Source: JALHST01 sp038316335 (GTDB lineage Bacteria > Bacteroidota > Bacteroidia > Flavobacteriales > Flavobacteriaceae). Taken from it: DNA of 64,000 nt. Shown here one piece after another: positions 37,091-45,108 of the stretch. Position 1 is the first letter of the stretch. Every line of letters begins with the position of its first letter. The notes beneath the pieces were generated by a model that was not told the DNA's origin, made no database searches, and worked only from the letters and a program-made list of their open reading frames with translations. The position numbers and the translations under genes are program-made. The stretch covers positions 124,001-188,000 of the forward strand of contig JBBQAM010000002.1 in the NCBI GenBank assembly GCA_038316335.1. The letters run 5' to 3'.

Positions 37091-39796
37091 TTACCGTCGA
37101 TTTGGTTGACTTCTATTTTCCCATTTCAAGTCACTAAGGATGGAACTTTTAATACCGATAAAGAAATACCATCGCTCATATTTTCCGAAAGGGGACCAAG
37201 TGAACCGCATATTAAAACTTTTCAAATCGCGTTCAAAGCGCAATTGGGTAAGCGTAAATCCCTGATTTTTGAAATCGTAGCCCGATGATCCACCGACTTT
37301 CCAACGAGGGGATATCGAAATATCACCTGAAAACATCAAGGAATGGCTGCTAAATTCGTTTTGTCTGGCCGAATTGGAGTAGCTCGCAGAATAGGCCAAT
37401 CTGAAATCCCATGGTATTTTGGTGCTATAAACCGGATTTTCGACATCCTCGGTATCTTTGGTACGTTGTTCGGGATTTTCGAAGTTATCTGCCTGTCCGA
37501 ACAGGTCATCGGTTCTTCCGCCACTTGCTGCTACGTAGTATTCCCCGCTTTCTGGATCATCAGGGTCTTTGGGATCTTCTTTTTCTTTATCGAAGTCCTT
37601 ACTACTAATTGAGTAGCCCACGTTTACATTGGCCCGTGTTAGGCGAAACAGGCTACCCCCATTGTTGATGTTGAACGTATTGATACGCCTGCCGTTGTTA
37701 TCGATAGCGTACGGGTCTAATCCCGCCGAAAAGTTGACTGACATTTTGGTTTTCAATAACGTGGTGCCTCCGTTTAAGGTAAACGGACTTAATTTCAAGG
37801 AGTCGGCCTCTAGATTATAGTTGGTCGCTATGTTAAAGTTGCTCAAAATAGGCACTTTTTTGGGCTTGGTTGCAGTAGAATCCTTATCACGCACCTTGGC
37901 TTCCAAAGTATTCGCCAAAGAAAAACTAATGCTATTCGACCTGGATAAACTAGGGGAACCGTTCAAGGTTCCTTCAAATCGACTGTATTGAACCACCTTG
38001 CCATTTGCATCCAGATATTCATCATAGAATTGTTCGAATGAAGGGGCGTACCCATAACTGATCGAAGGACGCATAACATGGCGTATTGCCTGAATTTTTT
38101 TATCCTCCCCAAAAATAAATGTCCCGTACAAAGTGGTCCCGATACTTGCGCTAAGACTATATTTATTGAAGCGATCAAAGCCTTTAAGGGTATCTTTTAC
38201 GACGGCTCCTGACCCATTGGCGCCCGCATTTGCATCATACCGTTTTTGATAGGTTTCAAGTGTCCAAACATCCTCATAATTGCCCCCAAGACTAACACTA
38301 AAAAATTTGGCCACCTTAAAATTCGTGCTGATCGGAATTCGATGCCGCGCGCCTACTTTGGCACCGTCGAACATTCTACCCGTCAAAAAATCGGCGTCAT
38401 TCGTAGAAAGTCGGTTCTGGGCATTCAAATCGTATTGAAAATTGATGTTCTGTATAACCCCCTTTTTAATTCCTTCCCTTTTAGCAAACGGAAAAATTCG
38501 TTCCATACTTGCCTGTAAGGTGGGCAGTGTCATTTCTATTTTTTCGGTATTCGTATTTTGACTATGCGATATGGTCAAACTTGTATTTACCGAGGGATAG
38601 GCAGGAAACGTCTTTGAATACGAAATGGAGGAACTCAATGTATTGTTTTGGGTATTGGGCAAATTTTGTTGCAACAGGGAATTTTGATAATACGAGCTAC
38701 TGCCGAGGTTCACCGATGCCGAAAATCGGGAATTCGGGCTCGCCTTGGCATCTTGGGAATGCGACATCTGCAGGTTGTAGATCGTGTTTCTTGCATAATC
38801 ATCAAACCCTTTTTGACTGATCACCTGATTTTCATATCGAAAGTTCAAGGTACCGCGATAGCGATAGCGTTTGGCATACACTGACTGGGTCATAAGGCCA
38901 TAACTTCCATTGGTGTAGTAATCGCCGGTTACTGTAAGGTCAACAAAATCACTAATGGGCAAATAATACCCACCTCCCTGTAAAAAATAGCCCCGGTTGG
39001 GATCGTTTCCGATCGTTGGCATCATCAATCCGGCAGTTCGCCCGACTTTCAATGGAAAATAGGCAAAGGGCAAGGCGATAGGCGTCGGCACGTCGGCAAT
39101 ATACAGATTGCTAAAACCGGCGATTACTTTCTTTTTGGGTACAAATTTGGCTTTACGTACGCGTATGTAATAGTCGGGGTCTATGGTGTCCTTAGAGGTC
39201 GTCAACTTCCCTTCCCGTAAAAAGTATACCGAGTCATTCTCTTTTTTGGTAATTTCGGCATAGACTTTCATTACATCACTTCCTAGGGGACCTATACCGG
39301 CTTGTTGTTCGGTTCGGGAGTTCCATATAATGGCTTTTTGGGTGTCAAAATTAAAGCGGATCGAATCTGGAATCACGACATTTTCACCTTGTTTAAAATA
39401 GGGCAGTTGTGAATAATTGCCCAAGGAATCTTTGAGTCGGCCTGCATAGACTTCATTCTTCACATAGTCCATAATAATGATGCCTGCCTTTAACTCTGTA
39501 TCCTGGTAATAGATCTCGGCTTCATTGTAAAGATATATTTGATGGTCTCTTTGGCTCAATTTGACATAATCCTTCGCCTTGTATGTTATTTTGTCCAATA
39601 ACAATGGCGCCTTGGCCTTAGTAGAATCGTTTTGGGCGATCGAGTCGCGAACCGGTGCAGGATAAAGTGGTGCGATAATCGTATCTTTGATCACTTTTAT
39701 GGGTAGCGGAACAATCTGGCCTTCCTGGGCTGATGCAGCAAGAACACTAATAAATAGCAGGAATAGGAAAAGTAAATGATGATTGTTTGATTGCAA
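37091..39796 (-). CDS. LptD-like outer-membrane LPS assembly protein
   Basis: A 901-residue protein with an N-terminal OstA/LptA-like beta-jellyroll region (about 60-230: KVYAEITKKENDSVYFLREG), then a long LptD barrel (FPLKVGRTAGLMMPTIGND, GYFLQGGGYYLPISDFVDLTVTGDYYTNGSYG). It would insert lipopolysaccharide into the outer leaflet with LptE. No ATG exists near the N terminus. A TTG at 39796 puts the signal peptide (HHLLFLFLLFISVLAASA) right at the start and is chosen; another TTG at 39859 would add 21 residues. The 5' region runs head-to-head with the amidase gene on the other strand. Confidence 0.87.
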   Translation of the reverse strand: MQSNNHHLLFLFLLFISVLAASAQEGQIVPLPIKVIKDTIIAPLYPAPVRDSIAQNDSTKAKAPLLLDKITYKAKDYVKLSQRDHQIYLYNEAEIYYQDTELKAGIIIMDYVKNEVYAGRLKDSLGNYSQLPYFKQGENVVIPDSIRFNFDTQKAIIWNSRTEQQAGIGPLGSDVMKVYAEITKKENDSVYFLREGKLTTSKDTIDPDYYIRVRKAKFVPKKKVIAGFSNLYIADVPTPIALPFAYFPLKVGRTAGLMMPTIGNDPNRGYFLQGGGYYLPISDFVDLTVTGDYYTNGSYGLMTQSVYAKRYRYRGTLNFRYENQVISQKGFDDYARNTIYNLQMSHSQDAKASPNSRFSASVNLGSSSYYQNSLLQQNLPNTQNNTLSSSISYSKTFPAYPSVNTSLTISHSQNTNTEKIEMTLPTLQASMERIFPFAKREGIKKGVIQNINFQYDLNAQNRLSTNDADFLTGRMFDGAKVGARHRIPISTNFKVAKFFSVSLGGNYEDVWTLETYQKRYDANAGANGSGAVVKDTLKGFDRFNKYSLSASIGTTLYGTFIFGEDKKIQAIRHVMRPSISYGYAPSFEQFYDEYLDANGKVVQYSRFEGTLNGSPSLSRSNSISFSLANTLEAKVRDKDSTATKPKKVPILSNFNIATNYNLEADSLKLSPFTLNGGTTLLKTKMSVNFSAGLDPYAIDNNGRRINTFNINNGGSLFRLTRANVNVGYSISSKDFDKEKEDPKDPDDPESGEYYVAASGGRTDDLFGQADNFENPEQRTKDTEDVENPVYSTKIPWDFRLAYSASYSNSARQNEFSSHSLMFSGDISISPRWKVGGSSGYDFKNQGFTLTQLRFERDLKSFNMRFTWSPFGKYERWYFFIGIKSSILSDLKWENRSQPNRR

Positions 39797-39870
39797 AGCT
39801 AGATATCCTATTTTTGTAAAGGTTTGGCCGTCCTGATAGTTATCGGAATTGAAAACCAAACTTACATATA

Positions 39871-39907
39871 TTTTTTGTTCCCCTTGTTGCGAATTACCAT
39901 AAATTTA
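39871..39907 (+). promoter_or_regulatory. Probable promoter of the amidase gene
   Basis: TTTTTTG (39871-39877) and TAAATTTA (39900-39907) are separated by 22 bases, close to the Bacteroidota -33/-7 arrangement; the -7 differs from consensus only at its last base. Transcription would begin near 39912-39914. That favours the ATG at 39941 as start codon, with a leader of under 30 bases. Confidence 0.4.
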
Positions 39908-39940
39908 ACCTTAATGAACACCCCAAAATACCGAGCTAGA

Positions 39941-41284
39941 ATGAACTTTAGAGTGATTTTTCAGATACCGATTTTAATCTTGTCCTTGGTATTTTCCTCC
40001 TTTAATACAGCAGGGGATGTGCCAAGGAGCTCCGATAAATTTATCGTCGTTCTTGACGCGGGGCACGGAGGGCATGACCCAGGAAATTTAGGGAATGGGT
40101 ATTTAGAGAAAAATATAGCCTTGAACATCGTTTTAAAAGTCGGCGCGATTCTTGAAAAACACCCCGACATACAGGTAATCTATACCCGAAAGGATGATAA
40201 ATTCGTCGACCTTTTTGTGCGGGGCGAAATTGCCAACAAAGCCAAGGCAGATCTATTTGTGTCGGTACATTGTGATTCACATACCTCAGATGCCCATGGG
40301 GCAGGTACCTTTGTGTTGGGTCTACACGCCAATAAGCAAAACTTCGAAATTGCCAAGAAAGAGAACTCGGTCATTTATTTGGAGGATAATTATGAAGTAC
40401 GCTATGCTGATTATGATATCAATTCCCCGGAGTCGGTGATCGGGCTTACCATTATGCAGGAAGAGTTCTTAGATCAAAGTATTGCATTGGCGACCGATAT
40501 TCAGGATAATCTTGCAGGCGGTTTAAAGAGAAACGATCGAAAAGTAAAGCAGGCGGGTTTTATCGTACTTCACCAAACCTTTATGCCTAGTGTACTTGTT
40601 GAAACAGGTTTCTTGACCAACAAAGATGAAGGGTCCTATTTGAATTCGCAAAGGGGCCAATCTGAAATGGGTACGGCAATCGCAGAAGCCATCTTAAAAT
40701 ACAAGAACAGTGTACAATCAAATGTAGCGCCAACTGCGATCAATGTTGTCAAGCAAGCAGATCCAGTAGCTCAAAAAATTGATAAATCGGTCGAAAAAAC
40801 GCAGGATATCGTACCGGAAAATACGGGTACGGAACCTGAAAAAAAAGCGTCGGAAGAAACAGCTATACCATCGGGAATCAACCAGGCTAAAAGCGAAACT
40901 ACTACAGAAATATCTGGAGGTTCAACCGTTGACGCGACCTCGCTGTCCAAGGAACCACTACCTTCAACTTCGAACGGTACCGCGGTAGAAATGAGTGATA
41001 CCTCTGCCTTGGAGCATGCCAATATTTTGTTCAAGGTGCAACTATTGGCAAGTAGTAGGGACTTGTCATTGAACTCAAAGATTTTTAAAGGGCTGGGAGA
41101 TTTATCCAAAGAACCGTATACGAACCTTTTTCGCTATATGTATGGCAGTACAACTTCCTATAAAGCTGCTGAAAAACTAAAAGCGAACGCCGAATTAAAA
41201 GGATATTCCAATGCCTATATCGTGGCGTATAAGGATGGTATGCGAATTCCCCTTCCAGAAGCACTTAAATACGTTTCAGATTAG
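39941..41284 (+). CDS. N-acetylmuramoyl-L-alanine amidase with C-terminal SPOR-like region
   Basis: A zinc amidase (Amidase_3) that cleaves the bond between MurNAc and L-Ala of the peptide stem during cell separation and wall turnover. The ATG at 39941 gives a signal peptide directly; an ATG at 39914 is the alternative. Zinc ligands are visible in VLDAGHGGHDPG (His), GYLEKNIAL (Glu) and FVSVHCDSH (His). The catalytic region closes with SVLVETGFLTNKDEG. A Ser/Thr/Glu-rich linker of about 110 residues leads to a final ~80-residue segment (LFKVQLLASS...LFRYMYGSTTSYKAAEKL...YIVAYKDGMRIPL) that resembles SPOR domains binding denuded glycan. An MCE gene follows 53 bases downstream. Confidence 0.92.
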   Translation: MNFRVIFQIPILILSLVFSSFNTAGDVPRSSDKFIVVLDAGHGGHDPGNLGNGYLEKNIALNIVLKVGAILEKHPDIQVIYTRKDDKFVDLFVRGEIANKAKADLFVSVHCDSHTSDAHGAGTFVLGLHANKQNFEIAKKENSVIYLEDNYEVRYADYDINSPESVIGLTIMQEEFLDQSIALATDIQDNLAGGLKRNDRKVKQAGFIVLHQTFMPSVLVETGFLTNKDEGSYLNSQRGQSEMGTAIAEAILKYKNSVQSNVAPTAINVVKQADPVAQKIDKSVEKTQDIVPENTGTEPEKKASEETAIPSGINQAKSETTTEISGGSTVDATSLSKEPLPSTSNGTAVEMSDTSALEHANILFKVQLLASSRDLSLNSKIFKGLGDLSKEPYTNLFRYMYGSTTSYKAAEKLKANAELKGYSNAYIVAYKDGMRIPLPEALKYVSD

Positions 41285-41307
41285 CGACCATATGTAAAAT
41301 TTATTTC

Positions 41308-41315
41308 TAATTTTG
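41308..41315 (+). promoter_or_regulatory. Possible -7 element of the MCE gene
   Basis: TAATTTTG fits TAnnTTTG and lies 22 bases before the TTG start codon. No -33 partner is evident; read-through from the amidase gene is equally possible. Confidence 0.2.
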
Positions 41316-41337
41316 TTAAGAACTCAAAATTTATCAT

Positions 41338-42306
41338 TTGAAACTATCCAGGGAAATTAAAACAGGAATTATTGTAATTGGCGGTATCCTTTTGTTCATT
41401 TTGGGGTTCAGTTATCTTAAATCGACACCGTTATTCGATAATAGCAAAACCCTTTATGCCGTGTACAAGAATGTTGGCGGTTTACAGGCAGGGACCCAAG
41501 TTTCGATCAACGGATTTACCGTAGGCGCGGTAAGCAATATAAAATTCAAAGACAAATCAGGGGATTTGGTTGTTACCTTCACGGTAAGCAACGATTTTTC
41601 CTTTTCCGGTAACAGTGAAGCCGAATTATATGATACTGGGATTATCGGGGGTAAGGGAATTCAAATAAATCCCGTTTTTGATGGTGCACCACTGGCCAAA
41701 ACGGGAGACACCTTAAGATCCTCCTCAAAACCTGGTCTAACCGAGTTATTGCAGACGCGGTTAACGCCACTTCAACGAAAGGTGGAAGGAGCAGTAACCA
41801 ACGCCGATTCGCTGATGATGAACGTGAATGATATCTTGGATGACGGAACAAAAAGAGATTTGCGGGAAAGTATCGCCGGTTTGAGCAGTTTGATGAAAAA
41901 TCTGCAAGGCAGTGCCAATGTTTTAAATCAGATTTTAAACAACAACAAGGGTAAATTAGACAGTTCCTTGACAAATTTCAAGGACCTCACTCATAATTTC
42001 GCGGTATTTTCAGATTCATTGAACCACATGGGACTTGGGAATACCCTGGCAAGCTTACAAAAAACGGTCGATAATCTTGACAAATTAATGGGCCGAATCG
42101 AGCAAGGAGACGGTACGCTTGGCAAATTGCTAAAAGACGAGAAACTCTATGATAATTTAAGTCGCGCCTCGAGGGAGTTGGAGCTTCTGCTACAAGATGT
42201 GCGATTGAATCCGAAGAGATATGTGAATGTGTCGGTCTTTGGAAAGAAGCAGATAGACTATGAGCTACCTGAAGATGATCCCGCAGCAAAAATCGAAAAT
42301 CAATAA
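41338..42306 (+). CDS. MCE-domain (MlaD-like) lipid-transport protein
   Basis: A 322-residue inner-membrane-anchored periplasmic protein. It starts with TTG, the only start that keeps the typical N terminus (KLSREIKTGIIVIGGILLFILGFSYLKS, membrane helix about 9-26). The MCE domain follows at about 35-110 (LYAVYKNVGGLQAGTQVSINGFTVGAV, DTGIIGGKGIQI). A long helical C-terminal region (NVNDILDDGTKRDLRESIAGLSSLM, LDKLMGRIEQGDGTLGKLL) is typical of these proteins. MCE proteins form hexamers carrying phospholipids between membranes. The usual MlaE/MlaF permease and ATPase genes are not next to it. It abuts the following Fe-S gene with no gap. Confidence 0.92.
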   Translation: MKLSREIKTGIIVIGGILLFILGFSYLKSTPLFDNSKTLYAVYKNVGGLQAGTQVSINGFTVGAVSNIKFKDKSGDLVVTFTVSNDFSFSGNSEAELYDTGIIGGKGIQINPVFDGAPLAKTGDTLRSSSKPGLTELLQTRLTPLQRKVEGAVTNADSLMMNVNDILDDGTKRDLRESIAGLSSLMKNLQGSANVLNQILNNNKGKLDSSLTNFKDLTHNFAVFSDSLNHMGLGNTLASLQKTVDNLDKLMGRIEQGDGTLGKLLKDEKLYDNLSRASRELELLLQDVRLNPKRYVNVSVFGKKQIDYELPEDDPAAKIENQ

Positions 42307-43632
42307 ATGGCGTATCTTCCCAATGTAATCTTCGCAATCATACTCATAGCGAGTATCGGTTTCTTTGTTAAAAACGTTGGACAAATACGCAAGAACATCA
42401 ATCTGGGAAGGCAGGTCGATGTTAGTGACCAAAAAGCCACTCGTTTTAAAAATATGGCACGTATTGCCATGGGTCAGACCAAGATGGTGGTAAGACCCGT
42501 TCCAGGATTGCTTCACATGCTTGTTTATTTGGGTTTCATTGTCATAAATCTCGAAGTTCTAGAGATCATCATTGATGGCCTATTTGGGACGCATCGAATT
42601 TTTGCCCCCTTAGGTACTTTATATACGATACTTATTGCCTCCTTTGAAGTTTTGGCAGTATTGGTGATCGTTGCGGTCATTTTGTTTTGGATCCGCCGAA
42701 ATATACTTCGTTTGAGGCGCTTTATAAAGCCCGAAATGAAAGGTTGGCCAAAAACGGATGCAAATTTGATTCTTTATATAGAATTGGCGCTGATGATCTT
42801 TTTTTTAACCATGAACGCGGCCGATTTTCAATTGCAGCAATTGGGGGCAGAACATTATACTAGAGCCGGTGCCTTTCCGGTAAGTTCATTGATTGCAAGT
42901 TTATTTACCAATCTGTCGATCCCTGATCTGATCATGTTGGAACGAACCGCGTGGTGGTTGCATATTGTAGGAATTCTAATGTTTTTGAACTATCTATATT
43001 ATTCCAAGCATTTACATATTTTATTAGCTTTTCCGAACACGTATTATGCCAAATTAGGACCTAAAGGGAAATTCAAAAACCTCGATTCGGTGACGCGCGA
43101 AGTGCGCCTAATGCTGGATCCTTCGGCAGATCCGTTTGCGGTTCCGGTTGAAAGTACCGAAGTTCCTGAAAAATTTGGGGCCTCGGATGTCTTCGATTTA
43201 TCTTGGGTACAACTTCTTAATGCCTATACGTGCACCGAATGTGGTCGCTGCACCAGCGAATGTCCTGCGAATCTGACAGGCAAAAAGCTGTCTCCTCGCA
43301 AAATCATGATGGATACACGAGATCGACTTGAGGAAGTAGGCAAGAATATCAAGGCAAATAAGGGAAAATTTGTAGACGACGGCAAACAGTTGTTGGATAC
43401 GTATATAACGCGTGAGGAGCTGTGGGCCTGTACTTCGTGCAATGCTTGCGTGGAAGCCTGTCCGGTAAGCATCGACCCGCTGTCGATTATCATTGATATG
43501 CGCCAATTTTTAGTTATGGAACAATCTGCGGCCCCTTCTGAATTGAATACTATGATGGGCAACATCGAAAATAATGGTGCGCCCTGGCCATTCAACCAAC
43601 TGGATAGGCTTAATTGGAGCAAAGAAATATAA
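42307..43632 (+). CDS. Membrane-bound (Fe-S) oxidoreductase subunit with two 4Fe-4S clusters
   Basis: A 441-residue protein. About five membrane helices in residues 1-240 resemble a nitrate-reductase-gamma/HdrE-type haem b anchor. A ferredoxin-like domain has two CxxCxxCxxxCP sites: Cys309/312/315/319 in CTECGRCTSECP and Cys375/378/381/385 in CTSCNACVEACP. The start ATG directly follows the stop of the MCE gene, and the next gene, a CCG-domain protein, starts 2 bases after its stop. Together the two look like a membrane electron-transfer module (GlpC, LutA or HdrDE-like) feeding the quinone pool. The electron donor is unknown. Confidence 0.87.
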   Translation: MAYLPNVIFAIILIASIGFFVKNVGQIRKNINLGRQVDVSDQKATRFKNMARIAMGQTKMVVRPVPGLLHMLVYLGFIVINLEVLEIIIDGLFGTHRIFAPLGTLYTILIASFEVLAVLVIVAVILFWIRRNILRLRRFIKPEMKGWPKTDANLILYIELALMIFFLTMNAADFQLQQLGAEHYTRAGAFPVSSLIASLFTNLSIPDLIMLERTAWWLHIVGILMFLNYLYYSKHLHILLAFPNTYYAKLGPKGKFKNLDSVTREVRLMLDPSADPFAVPVESTEVPEKFGASDVFDLSWVQLLNAYTCTECGRCTSECPANLTGKKLSPRKIMMDTRDRLEEVGKNIKANKGKFVDDGKQLLDTYITREELWACTSCNACVEACPVSIDPLSIIIDMRQFLVMEQSAAPSELNTMMGNIENNGAPWPFNQLDRLNWSKEI

Positions 43633-43633
43633 A

Positions 43634-44425
43634 ATGGATAAGCTGCTAAAAGTACCCACAATGGCCGAAATGACGGCCGCTGGAATACAGCCTGAAGTAC
43701 TTTTCTGGGTGGGCTGTGCCGGCAGCTTCGATGATAGGGCGAAAAAGATCACCAAGGCCTTTGTAAAGATTTTAAATGAGGCCAAGGTTACCTTCGCCGT
43801 ATTGGGAACCGAAGAAAGTTGTACGGGCGATCCTGCAAAAAGGGCTGGAAATGAGTTTTTATTTCAAATGCAGGCCATGAATAATATTCAAGTCATGAAT
43901 GCCTATGGTGTGAAAAAGCTGGTGACCGCCTGTCCGCATTGTTTTAATACGCTTAAAAACGAATATCCCAGCCTTGGGGGACAGTATGAGGTAGTACATC
44001 ATACGCAGTTTTTAAATGAGTTATTGGCTGAAGGTAGAATTTCCGTTGAGAGTGGAAAATTTAAAGGAAAACGAATAACCTACCATGACCCCTGCTATCT
44101 TGGGAGGGCAAATGGCATCTATGAGGCCCCTAGGGAACTGATCAAAAAACTGGATGCAGAATTGGTCGAGATGAAAGATTGCAGGAAAAAGGGTCTTTGT
44201 TGTGGTGCTGGTGGAGCCCAAATGTTCAAAGAACCTGAAAAAGGCGATAAGGACATCAATATTGAACGCACAGAGCAGGCACTTGAAACCCGGCCGGAAA
44301 TAATTGCCGCCGCCTGTCCCTTTTGCAACACCATGTTGACCGATGGGGTGAAAGGCAAGGAACAAGAAACGGCTGTCAAGGTAATGGACATCGCAGAATT
44401 GATCGCGAGTGCGAAAGACCTATAA
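43634..44425 (+). CDS. CCG-domain (Fe-S)-binding protein, HdrB/GlpC-C/LutA-like
   Basis: A 263-residue cytoplasmic protein beginning at the ATG at 43634. An upstream in-frame ATG at 43574 lies inside the previous gene and would only add non-conserved residues. Two CCG-type cysteine clusters are visible: CTGDPAKRAG plus TACPHCFNTLKNEY, and YHDPCYLGR plus GLCCGAGGAQM with AACPFCNTML. In heterodisulfide-reductase-like enzymes such domains bind a non-cubane 4Fe-4S cluster and handle disulfide or hydride chemistry. It is tightly linked to the membrane Fe-S protein upstream, so the two are expected to form a complex. Confidence 0.88.
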   Translation: MDKLLKVPTMAEMTAAGIQPEVLFWVGCAGSFDDRAKKITKAFVKILNEAKVTFAVLGTEESCTGDPAKRAGNEFLFQMQAMNNIQVMNAYGVKKLVTACPHCFNTLKNEYPSLGGQYEVVHHTQFLNELLAEGRISVESGKFKGKRITYHDPCYLGRANGIYEAPRELIKKLDAELVEMKDCRKKGLCCGAGGAQMFKEPEKGDKDINIERTEQALETRPEIIAAACPFCNTMLTDGVKGKEQETAVKVMDIAELIASAKDL

Positions 44426-44519
44426 ACGGTAATCAGCGTTATAGCATGGTCCCGCCACGTGTTGAATTAGATTCCTGCCACCAAAGGGAACGGCTTAACT
44501 ATTAAATTGAGATACAACT

Positions 44520-45002
44520 ATGTTGACCGACTTCAATACATTGTCAAACGATTCGAGGATCTGGATCTTTCAAGGAAGCAGGAGCTTTTCTAATGAAGAA
44601 TTGATCGAGATCTCTAAATCCATGGATCGCTTTATCGAAGATTGGACCGCCCATGGAGCCGACCTAAAGGCCGGCTATGAAATTCGATACAATCGTTTTA
44701 TTGTCTTAGGGCTTGATCAAACGTTGAATAAAGCTTCCGGTTGTTCTATTGATGCCTCGGTGCACTTTATCCAGGCTTTGGAAAAAAAATACAATGTCGA
44801 ATTATTGGATAAGATGAATGTTTCTTATAAACAAGGTGAATTCATTGCCTACAAACCATTGGTCGAATTTAAAAAAATGGCCAAACAGAAGGCGGTTTCC
44901 AAAAATACGATCGTCTTCAACAATCTGGTCAATACTAAACAGGAGTATTTAGAACACTGGGAAGTCCCGGCCTCCGAAAGTTGGCATGGCCGGTTTATGT
45001 GA
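44520..45002 (+). CDS. Conserved Bacteroidota protein of unknown function (often labelled ABC transporter ATPase)
   Basis: A 160-residue soluble protein with no signal peptide or membrane segment. It starts LTDFNTLSNDSRIWIFQGSRSFSNEEL and contains a possible SIDASVHFIQALEKKYNVELLDKMNV core. I recall close relatives in Flavobacteriia annotated as ABC transporter ATPase, but no Walker A, Walker B or signature motif is present here, so that label looks wrong. It follows the Fe-S pair by 94 bases on the same strand. Function not known. Confidence 0.72.
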   Translation: MLTDFNTLSNDSRIWIFQGSRSFSNEELIEISKSMDRFIEDWTAHGADLKAGYEIRYNRFIVLGLDQTLNKASGCSIDASVHFIQALEKKYNVELLDKMNVSYKQGEFIAYKPLVEFKKMAKQKAVSKNTIVFNNLVNTKQEYLEHWEVPASESWHGRFM

Positions 45003-45108
45003 TTTCCAGGCCTTATTAAAATTGAGTATTTTGATTATACCCATTTGATTTATTCGATGAAATGCAATAATTCATAGGGTTATAAGTTATTGCCTAAGAG
45101 ATATTTTT

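Noticed and set aside
42307..42450. Possible frameshift between the MCE and Fe-S genes
   Set aside because: The stop and next ATG abut cleanly and both proteins have normal ends.
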